Assembly (NCBI GenBank): GCA_029216955.1 | Contig: JANAVB010009598.1 | Location: 23,804,322 to 23,868,321 of the forward strand | Reading direction: 5' to 3' | DNA: 64,000 nucleotides | Origin: Iris pallida | Lineage: Eukaryota > Streptophyta > Magnoliopsida > Asparagales > Iridaceae | In this document: in pieces, positions 55,548 through 64,000 of the stretch | Numbering within the stretch: the stretch's first letter is position 1 | Layout of the letters: every line of letters begins with the position of its first letter | Program-made: the position numbers and the translations under genes | Notes under the pieces: model-generated | Told to the model about the DNA's origin: nothing | The model's database searches: none | What the model saw: only the letters and a program-made list of their open reading frames with translations

Positions 55548-58500
55548 TGTGAAACCCATAAATTGTGTTTTATAATTAATGTTACTTTTAGTTTTTCAAA
55601 ATTATTATTATTATTAATATTATTACTATTAAATATTTTGAGTGGAAAATAGTTTCAAAATTATAATAACATGGATTTTTGGTTTCCGAGCCCAGACCTA
55701 GGCCCGAGTCCAATATTTTTCTATCCAATTTGGACTTGGTTAATCTTTTAAGTTAAAAAAAAAACAATTTGGGCTGGTCCCGAAGGACTAGCAACTCCTC
55801 CCTTAGAATTAGTAAGCAGCTACCTATTCTTCCTACCCAAAACACTCTCCTCCATTCATCTTCCAAACGTCACCCACTACTCTTCCCATTAATAACCTCC
55901 CACCTCTCCATCTCCCTCTATTTATTCACCACACAGCTACACGTTCACCATCGCCACACTTCCCCACTCTTTATTAACCACTTCCTCTCACCTCTACATC
56001 AGAGGAGAATACTCTCATCTTTTCAACCACAGAACTCTTTTCTCTCTCTCTTCTTCCACATTACTTCTGTGGAGAGAACTCCAGAAACCCATTCTCACTC
56101 AAAGCTCACCAACAGATCTCTCCCTCTCTCTCTCTATTCTCTCTCGAAGGGTTTCCCCTAACCGAAACCCTTTCCGAGCTCCTCCCGTCGACCGCCCATC
56201 TACGGAGTGCCCCCGAGCCGCCGTCGCGCTTCTCCGCGCGTGCTCCCCTCCCGAGCCCGCGACCCCTCGGCGGGACTTCCCCGTGGCCGGCGGTTTTCTC
56301 CCCGCGGCCAGAGCTCCCGCGGCTAGCCTCCCCGAGCCGCGACCCCGCCGCTGCCCTAGCCTCCGCGGCATCCGCCGCCGTCCGCCGAGTCTTCGGCCGG
56401 CGACCCCCTCCGCGAGCGCCGCCTCCCGCGAGCGCCGCCCTCCGCGGCCATCCCGACCGTCCGCAGCGGCGGTGCTCCTCCCCGAGCCCGCAGCTCCCCG
56501 CTGCGCTGTCCGGCGCAGTCCAGCCGCGGCTCCACCGCTGTCAGAACCCGACCCCGCGCCCGTTGGCCCCGCCGCGTCAGCGCACCACCGGTCCCGAATC
56601 CCTCCGCGGATCTTCGCTACCCCGCTGCTGTCCAGCGACTCCTCCCCGTCGCTGTCCGCCGCCGCAGCCGTGACCCGAGCCGCTGTCCGCGGTTCTTCGC
56701 TGTCCGTGCGTGTCTCCCTTCTGTGCGTGGCTGGATCTGGGATTCGCGACGTCGCTGTTCGGGATCTTCGACCTGCTGCCGAACTTAGTTTCGGATTATT
56801 CCCGAGTTTTTCCCGCGGCTCCCCGCCAACGGAATCTGGTAATTTCTGGATAATCATAGTAGTTCGTCCCCCGTAGAGTCGATGATGATAGATCGGTCCC
56901 CCGGTTCCCTCTCGGAAATCCGGATAGCTGCGTTATAATTTTCGTTTAGCTGCGTTAGTTTGATTTTCCTGTGTTTTTACTTGCTGGGTTGGTGTGAATT
57001 GGTTGATATTGGATTCCCGGACTTTTCGGGAATTATTTCTGTGGTGTTGGAATTTTGGTGGATATTTTTGTGGACCATTTTGGTTGGAAATGGATTTTCC
57101 CTGGTTTGGGACATTTTGCAGGTGTTTGTTGGCGCGCTTCCCAGTTTTGGGTTTGTCCCGGAATAGAGGAAGTGCTGTCCAATTTTTACAAAATTATATT
57201 TTTAATTGATTTCAAAACTGGCTTTCGAAAATGATTTTCTAAACCGATTTTCGGGCGACGACCGTACCGGTCTGTGGGCCCCGGCGAAATGCAAACGCAC
57301 CGGTCCGACCGGACGTTGAGGCATAAACCGAATTTTGAGGAAAAGGACCGAGTCTGAGACTCCTAGTTTTCTTTTATTTATTATTTTATTTTTAGGCTAA
57401 ATATTATAGTCATTTAAATTCTGTATTTTATTTAATAATTCAGTCATTTTCTTATTTAATGTAAAAAGGAAAATTTGTACCGGGCATAAGCCCACCCTAG
57501 GACCATTAGCTGTGCCAATGTATTTGTGTAGCATAGATTTATTTTTATTTCTGGTGGACGTGATTTGGGTGGTCTTTGGATTAGTTGCATATTCGTAGTT
57601 TAGAACGTAATTTGCTGGTTAATCACGAAGTTAGTTAAAATAAATAAAATAATATTAATTCACGATTTATCACTAAAAGAAATTGTATTTTTATAGATAT
57701 ATTACAAAAACACAAAGTTTTCCAAAGATAATTGGTTCTTATTATTTTTCCAAATAATCAAATTAACCGGTTTAATCAACGCACGTAGTTGCGACGTAAT
57801 CGTTAGCTGTAAATTAATACAACTTAAAACCTGACTAGGATTTACTACTAGAGATTGCAACTAGCACACTTAGTCTGGTTATACAAAGGATCTAAGTCGA
57901 GTTCTCAACTGTAGGAACTCGAAGTTACAACTGACGTTCCTCCTCGGTACCGACTCGTCTATCCAGTCATTCTAAAACAAAGGCAAGTGCAGTTATGTCT
58001 ATTTGGTAATTTATCTAGTAAATGTTTTATTGTAATTTTAAACCATATTGCTACACGGAACTCTCTCCTAGAGTTCGAATATTGACTCATTGATTGAATC
58101 TGATTGACTCGGGATATTGGGGGAGTAGTGTAGCGTCTATGACCAATACCCCTATATTGCATCATTGATTGTGCGAGCTGATTCCTCATATACACGGGGA
58201 TAGGCCGGACCGTATCATTAGGATATAATTGAATCATCCCAAGCCGGTCATAGTTCGTTACCTACTCAAATCACACTGTTTTCAATTGTAGAATTGTGAA
58301 AAATATTGTTAAAGTATTTCAAATTGTTTAACATTGCAAATTTCAAATTATTATTTGAATTATTGGATATTCGTAATTGTACTTTGCTCCCTCCTGACTG
58401 GAGACCCAACATTTTAGGTATCACTGATGAGACTTTGTTACGCGATCCCAAGACGAGGAATTCGAGATTGCTGAGCTGTTTGCCTAGAGTTTTCTTTTAT

Positions 58501-58709
58501 TCATGATGTATAAAAAAATGGTTTAAGTTGTATCTTTTATTTCATGTAAAAGTTTAATAAAGTTTTAAATTTCCGAATGTTGAGTTGTGACAAATATCAT
58601 GTTGTTGTATGGTTACCTGCTACTGAACAGCTTACTGCCGCCGTCTCAACAACGGTGCAGGCTGGGCATGATCCGATTCGACCCAAGCAATTGGGACCGG
58701 GTCGTGACA
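55548..58709 (+). repeat. Element F 5' LTR
   Basis: 3162 bases from TGTGAAACCC to GGGTCGTGACA. A CT-rich leader-like part at 55790-56160 is followed by a GC-rich island at 56165-56880, then AT-rich sequence. The island is open in several frames on both strands because stop codons are rare in GC-rich DNA; no protein domain is seen. Confidence 0.92.
56165..56880. other. GC-rich CpG-dense island in F LTR
   Basis: Rich in CCGCCG, CCGCGG and CGAG words, with many CpG and CNG sites. The 3' LTR has the same at 62705-63420. B (14760-15020) and E (37330-37575) have a shorter GC-rich part downstream of their TATA-like regions. Confidence 0.75.
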
Positions 58710-58718
58710 TGTTTTTAG

Positions 58719-58736
58719 TGGTGGCCCATGCAGGTC
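58719..58736 (+). other. Element F primer-binding site, tRNA-Ile-like
   Basis: TGGTGGCCCATGCAGGTC, separated from the LTR end by TGTTTTTAG, identical in sequence and spacing to E. Confidence 0.78.
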
Positions 58737-58849
58737 TGAACAACAACTTAGGAAAACATATTTAGAAACAATTAGAACACTAGAACATCAATTTGTCACA
58801 ACATAGGACCGAAATATATTATAAATAAATATTTTTGTTTGATTATAGA

Positions 58850-59575
58850 CTGGTAGGATACCTTGCTTATGTTTGCATCCTAAACCTTCCAGAGAATGAC
58901 CATTGACCAAATCCTGCTGGCGATGAGGTGTCATCTCCGGATCATACCCCATCTCCTCAACCAAGCCCAGGGTCTTTTCCCTCGCGGCTGTTTGACCGTC
59001 CTCATAGTGCATCCAGTGAAGTTTTCCCTACACTGGTGATTCCTACCTCATCTCAAACTGAGATGCATTTCCTTGGTGGAGTATTCATTTTTGTTGCTCC
59101 ACCAGTACCAGCAAACATCTTCCAAATGGTTGTCCTATTCCAAGAAATCCTGGAGATCCAGAAAGTTCAAGATGAAGTCCAGCAGGAACAGATGAATATC
59201 ACGAGAGAAGACATGAAGAACATCATGATGTAGCCTTAGTTATCTCCAACCAAGTTAGAGCAGAACTTTTGCCCTAGGAAGGATACCCCTGAGTCTAGAA
59301 GATATTTGGGTCCCATCAAGTACTCTACTTTCCGGCAGTCTTACCGTAAGAAGCTATGGGCTTGTAACTATTGCAAGAGGCCTGGTCATCAGACCGTTAG
59401 TTGCCGCAAGAGTTTAGGACAATGTTTGGCATGTGGATCTGCTGAACATCGGGTAAAGGACTGCCCTTATCTGTTTATCAAGCCAGAGCTCATAGGCCAG
59501 CAACACCTGTTAGGCCACAATCTAAGGACCCTCTACCTATCCAGCAGACCCTGCCCCTTACAATAAGGCATGATT
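58850..59575 (+). pseudogene. Element F gag remnant with double zinc knuckle
   Basis: A 100-codon frame from 58928 ends at 59231-59233 and has a Gln/Glu-rich tail (EILEIQKVQDEVQQEQ). After stops, 59306-59566 encodes two Cys-His boxes, CNYCKRPGHQTVSC and CLACGSAEHRVKDC, both complete. The capsid domain seen in B is absent, so a large deletion lies between the two parts. Confidence 0.8.
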
Positions 59576-60540
59576 CAGACTCGAAGATCATAGAAGATGA
59601 AGGACCAGATCGATGAACTGAAGGCTTTAGGATTTATTCAGAGTGGAACTTTACCTTAGGAGCATCTATCTTGTATATGCCCCAGAAGGATGGAACAATG
59701 GATGTGCATCAAATTATCAGACACTAAAGAACAAGTACCCTCTGCCCGGATCGAAGATCTGTTTGATCTGGTTATGTGGAGATAGGGTGTTTCGAAGTTT
59801 GACTTAAGATTTGACTACCATCAAATCAAAGTCAGGAAAGAGGACATTTCCAGACGGCGTTCAAACATCAAGTATGGGTAGTTTTCTTTGGTCAAGACGT
59901 TAGACTGACAAATGCTCCTGCTGTGTTCATGAATTTCATGAACAGAGATTTTTCATGAGTATATGAATCAGTTTATCTCCTCCATAGATAACATTTGGAT
60001 ATATTTGAAGATTGAAGAAGAGCATGAAGAACACCTGAGGAAGTTTTGGAAACTTTGAAAAAAAAAAAAAAAGAAGTTTTTGGTAAGTTATCTGAACGTG
60101 GGTTGTTGACAAGGTAGACTTTTGGGCATGTTGTTAAGAGAAGAAATTTCGATGGAAGATAGCTGTTGTTGAAGAGTGGTATACCCCAATTTCAATTCGG
60201 AAGATTCTTGAACTTGGCTGGCTACTACCAGAAGTTCGTGAAGGATTTCGCCAAGATTGCTGAGCCAATGACGAAGCTCACTTGGAAGAATGAAGAATTC
60301 ATCTGAACGAAAAGTTTGCCAGGCGGCATTGAGAAGCTGAAGAAGAGACTTACCACTACACCAAATCCTTGCGCTACCCGCAGGAACCGGTGGGTTCTCA
60401 ATTTACAGTAATGTCTCTGGAAAAGGACTGGGCTGCGTTCTTCAACAACATGGGAAAGTAATTGCTTACATATGTAGGCAACTACAGACTCATGAGAAGA
60501 ATCATCCCACACCTAATTTGAATTGCTGCAATTATTTTTA
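59576..60540 (+). pseudogene. Element F reverse transcriptase remnant
   Basis: Short stretches in all three frames match B's RT in order: [80 protein letters not shown]. The catalytic FIDD box is degraded to SSIDNIW, so the second aspartate is lost. A poly-A run at 60058-60073 replaces the codons after LETLK. The protease is not detectable. Confidence 0.8.
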
Positions 60541-60743
60541 CTTTGAAGCTATGGAAGCATGATTTTTATGGAAAGGGAGTGAAAATTTATACGGACTACA
60601 AAAGTCTGAAATATGTCTTCACTCAGGAAGGGCTGAATGTTAGACTAAGAAGATGGTTGAAGCAGATGAAGGATTTCGACATCAACCTGCAGTACTATTC
60701 AGGTAAGGCTAATGTGGTCACTGATGCACTTGGTCGATACTGA
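60541..60743 (+). pseudogene. Element F RNase H remnant
   Basis: An open frame of 66 codons reading LKLWKHDFYGKGVKIYTD, then [20 protein letters not shown] and YSGKANVVTDALGRY, very close to the end of B's RNase H. ALGRY replaces the usual ALSRY. Confidence 0.85.
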
Positions 60744-61700
60744 TGGCGAAGTTCTTAGCCAAGGAGTGGCACCTGCTAGAAGACATCGAGAAGTTTGGAC
60801 TGGAGGTTATACTACCTGGAGATAGAAGGACGGAGCTGGATGCTGATTTAGTATTGATGAAGTTCGAGGCTGATGGACAAAAATCAAGAGGACGTAGTTT
60901 CAAAACGAGGCACTTTGCAGGCTTAGAGATCAAGTGTTGGCTGGAACACTTGAGGGTTTCTAAATTGATCAGCAGTGGAACTCTGAAGAATGGTACGAGA
61001 CTTTGCGTATCGACTGACAAACGGAGGAACAAGTTGATGAAAGAAATGCACCAGTCTCAGTATTCCATATATTCAGGAGATAATAAGATGTATTGGAATA
61101 TGCCTCCATTGATTGGTGTTATGGAATAAAGAAGGACAATTCCAGGTATGGAAATTAGATGTGAATTTGTCAATATGAGGAATTTAGCAAGAGAACAACC
61201 AGTTTATTGCAGCCGCTGGACAATTTGGAGTGGAAGTAGAAGTATATAACAATGAACTTTGAGTAAGGATTGCCTTGTTCCCAAGGAGGGAAGGGCACCA
61301 ATTGGATTATAGAAAACCGACTGACTAAGTCAGCACACTTTCAAAGTTGGTTTATCCACTAAAGAAGTTGGCAGCATTGTACGAGAGGCACATCTACCGG
61401 ATTCACGGAGTACCGCGGGACGAGCAATCAGAGAGGTCAATCCAGACGCTTGAAGATGTTTTGAGATTTTGCGTCTCGGAATTTGGTAGGTCTTGGGAAG
61501 ACCAAATTGCATTTGGTGTAGTTTTCTCCTACCAGAGGAACAATCAGTTTCGACGGAGCTGGAAATTGAGGCCAGACACTACATTTCGGATTCCGAGTCA
61601 CGTTTTGAATAATTCAGAGCTGAAGATTGGACTCAACCTTGCAGTACCAGAGAAACCAGTTGCAAGCGTAGTCAGAGGTAAGAAGAAGATCAGAAATTGA
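60744..61700 (+). pseudogene. Element F integrase remnant
   Basis: 60743-61129 starts like B's post-RNase H region (LLEDIEKFGLEVILPG) and ends MHQSQYSIYSGDNKMYWNMP, matching the [17 protein letters not shown] start of B's integrase. The core is deleted or scrambled: only RHIYRIHGVPRDEQSERSIQTLEDVLRFC (61380-61470) and DQIAFGVVFSYQRNN remain, with the first two catalytic Asp blocks missing. The end RIPSHVLNNSELKIG corresponds to the PSHVLDHSEIEVG stretch of B before its chromodomain. Confidence 0.78.
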
Positions 61701-62071
61701 GCCATCACTCAAACTCCTATTCCTTATTCTTTCTTTTTCCCCCGTTCCAAATTTTACTAATGCTGCTAAGTTAGCCTAGTTTTGCAAGCTATCTTTTTAA
61801 ATCAAGCTTGATCATGACGATATTTTATTGGGTGCACCCACTAATATATTGTCTAATCAGGACCGGTGCATGATGGTCTGATCAACCTCGTGTACTTTGG
61901 TTCGCTTTTGTATTCTTTCTACATGGATGTCACCATAAATGAAACTTGTCCCTAAACCGTCTCATCCATGACTGCCTTGGAAATTCTTGGTTGGACCTGA
62001 GTTACGGGCACAGTACCCGTACCTGGTTGTCTTTTCTACCCTACCTTTAAATTTCGAGGACGAAATTTTCT
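61701..62071 (+). other. Element F 3' untranslated region
   Basis: Contains the TGGGTGCACCCA palindrome block (61815-61887) shared with E, and the sequence AAATTTCGAGGACGAAATTT before the PPT, which is also found in B and E. Confidence 0.7.
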
Positions 62072-62084
62072 AAGGAGGGAAGAT
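62072..62084 (+). other. Polypurine tract of element F
   Basis: AAGGAGGGAAGAT immediately before the 3' LTR. Confidence 0.85.
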
Positions 62085-64000
62085 TGTGAAACCCATAAAT
62101 TGTGTTTTATAATTAATGTTACTTTTAGTTTTTCAAAATTATTATTATTATTAATATTATTACTATTAAATATTTTTGAGTGGAAAATAGTTTCAAAATT
62201 ATAATAACATGGATTTTTGGTTTCCGAGCCCAGACCTAGGCCCGAGTCCAATATTTTTCTATCCAATTTGGACTTGGTTAATCTTTTAAGTTAAAAAAAA
62301 AAAACAATTTGGGCTGGTCCCGAAGGACCAGCAACTCCTCCCTTAGAATTAGTAAGCAGCTACCTATTCTTCCTACCCAAAACACTCTCCTCCATTCATC
62401 TTCCAAACGTCACCCACTACTCTTCCCATTAATAACCTCCTACCTCTCCATCTCCCTCTATTTATTCACCACACAGCTACACGTTCACCATCACCACACT
62501 CCCCCACTCTTTATTAACCACTTCCTCTCACCTCTACATCAGAGGAGAATACTCTCATCTTTTCAACCACAGAACTCTTTTCTCTCTCTCTTCTTCCACA
62601 TTACTTCTGTGGAGAGAACTCCAGAAACCCATTCTCACTCAAAGCTCACCAACAGATCTCTCCCTCTCTCTCTCTATTCTCTCTCGAAGGGTTTCCCCTA
62701 ACCGAAACCCTTTCCGAGCTCCTCCCGTCGACCGCCCATCTCCGGAGTGCCCCCGAGCCGCCGCCGCGCTTCTCCGTGCGTGCTCCCCTCCCGAGCCCGC
62801 GACCCCTCGGCGGGACTTCCCCGTGGCCGGCGGTTTCCTCCCCGCGGCCAGAGCTCCCGCGGCTAGCCTCCCCGAGCCGCGACCCCGCCGCTGCCCTAGC
62901 CTCCGCGGCATCCGCCGCCGTCCGCCGAGTCTTCGGCCGGCGACCCCCTCCGCGAGCGCCGCCTCCCGCGAGCGCCGCCCTCCGCGGCCATCCCGACCGC
63001 CCGCAGCGGCGGTGCTCCTCCCCGAGCCCGCAGCTCCCCGCTGCGCTGTCCGGCGCAGTCCAGCCGCGGCTCCACCGCTGTCAGAACCCGACCCCGCGCC
63101 CGTCGGCCCCGTCGCGTCAGCGCACCACCGGTCCCGAATCCCTCCGCGGATCTTCGCTGCCCCGCTGCTGTCCAGCGACTCCTCCCCGTCGCTGTCCGCC
63201 GCCGCAGCCGTGACCCGAGCCGCTGTCCGCGGTTCTTCGCTGTCCGTGCGTGTCTCCCTTCTGTGCGTGGCTGGATCTGGGATTCGCGACGTCGCTGTTC
63301 GGGATCTTCGACCTGCTGCCGAACTTAGTTTCAGATTATTCTCGAGTTTTTTCCGCAGCTCCCCGCCAACGGAATCTGGTAATTTCTGGATAATCATAGT
63401 AGTTCGTCCCCCGTAGAGTCGATGATGATAGATCGGTCCCCCGGTTCCCTCTCGGGAATCCGGATAGCTGCGTTATAATTTTCGTTTAGCTGCGTTAGTT
63501 TGATTTTCCTGTGTTTTTACTTGCTGGGTTGGTGTGAATTGGTTGATATTGGATTCCCGGACTTTTCGGGAATTATTTCTGTGGTGTTGGAATTTTGGTG
63601 GATATTTTTGTGGACCATTTTGGTTGGAAATGGGTTTTCCCTGGTTTGGGACATTTTGCAGGTGTTTGTTGGCGCGCTTTCCAGTTTTGGGTTTGTCCCG
63701 GAATAGAGGAAGTGCTGCCCAATTTTTACAAAATTATATTTTTAATTGATTTCAAAACTGGCTTTCGAAAATGATTTTCTAAACCGATTTTCGGGCGACG
63801 ACCGTACCGGTCTGTGGGCCCCGGCGAAATGCAAACGCACCGGTCCGACCGGACGTTGAGGCATAAACCGAATTTTGAGGAAAAGGACCGAGTCTGAGAC
63901 TCCTAGTTTTCTTTTATTTATTATTTTATTTTTAGGCTAAATATTATAGTCATTTAAATTCTGCATTTTATTTAATAATTCAGTCATTTTCTTATTTAAT
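62085..64000 (+). repeat. Element F 3' LTR (cut by window end)
   Basis: Matches 55548 onwards over the whole visible 1.9 kb with scattered single-base differences. GC island at 62705-63420. By comparison about 1.25 kb of the LTR lies beyond the window. Confidence 0.93.

Larger units (their letters stand above)
55548..64000 (+). mobile_element. Element F: decayed Tekay-type element (3' end beyond window)
   Basis: 5' LTR 55548-58709, PBS 58719-58736, decayed gag-pol 58850-61700, PPT 62072-62084, 3' LTR from 62085 on. Both LTRs start TGTGAAACCCATAAATTG. The double zinc knuckle, RT and RNase H remnants align with element B. The coding part is heavily mutated and shortened (3.4 kb internal against 5.1 kb in B), while the LTRs look nearly identical, which suggests mobilisation by another element after its genes had decayed. 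The 5-base flank on the left is GTGTG; the right flank is outside the window. Confidence 0.88.

Noticed and set aside
56099..56876. Long overlapping open frames on both strands (252 codons minus, 197 codons plus), repeated at 62639-63416, that could look like a gene
   Set aside because: They lie in a GC-rich LTR island where stops are rare, consist of Arg/Ala/Pro/Gly runs and show no domain. Both strands are open at once.
1..64000. DNA transposons, LINEs, Helitrons or host genes
   Set aside because: No terminal inverted repeats with transposase, no non-LTR RT, no Helitron ends with Rep/helicase, and no non-transposon protein was recognised in any frame.

Overview
This window is plant nuclear DNA made almost entirely of Ty3/gypsy LTR retrotransposons inserted into one another. 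It contains no recognisable host gene, tRNA, rRNA, CRISPR array or bacterial feature. The evidence for a plant is the chromodomain (Tekay/Del-type) and Tat-type gypsy polyproteins, LTRs above 3 kb, TATA-type LTR promoters, TG...CA ends, 5-bp target duplications, and primer sites matching plant-type tRNA 3' ends. The depth of nesting suggests an angiosperm with a large, repeat-rich genome. The species cannot be told from the sequence.

Layout, from the outside in. (0) 1-2947 and 2948-5313 are two head-to-tail LTR fragments (+) of Tekay family B. (1) Element A, a Tat-type element, starts at 5314. It has an LTR, a tRNA-Arg-like PBS, a broken gag-protease (6452-12021), no reverse transcriptase or integrase, a hairpin array, and a long gene on the opposite strand. 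(2) Element B (12838-51267, minus strand), a Tekay chromovirus, is inserted in A's antisense gene and splits it (12614-12837 and 51268-55121). Element F (55548 to beyond the window, plus strand), a decayed relative of B, lies beyond that gene. (3) Element C (22313-48534, plus strand), a complete but broken Tat element with two RNase H domains, sits in B's right LTR with TSD AAGAC. (4) D, a solo LTR (23485-26489, TSD AAGGC), sits in C's 5' LTR. E, a coding-free element with two LTRs (34894-44753, TSD AGCTC), sits in C's integrase. Uninterrupted sites for the C and D insertions survive in the sister LTRs, so the insertion order is read directly.

The most interesting signals are in the two Tat elements. 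Both carry, downstream of their coding region, an array of short inverted repeats: stems differ from unit to unit, while the loop keeps a core like CATGTCCATATTACCTCTG. This is the pattern expected of a conserved RNA structure, and I know of no description of it. Each Tat element also repeats its own short motif (TTTACGC in A, ATGCGGCT in C) in three places: LTR, gag N-terminal region, and just upstream of an antisense ORF. That layout recalls a self-encoded factor recognising family-specific motifs, but the link is inference. Other notable points: gag starts inside the PBS in both Tat elements; a canonical GT-AG intron interrupts the integrase-chromodomain part of B; a short acidic reading frame with a splice-acceptor-like sequence is kept in diverged B LTRs; B-type LTRs carry arrays of W-boxes.

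Every coding region carries stops or frameshifts, so none of these copies looks autonomous today. Coordinates of element ends are exact where TG...CA ends and TSDs are stated, and approximate elsewhere. Family names rest on recognised motifs, without database searches.
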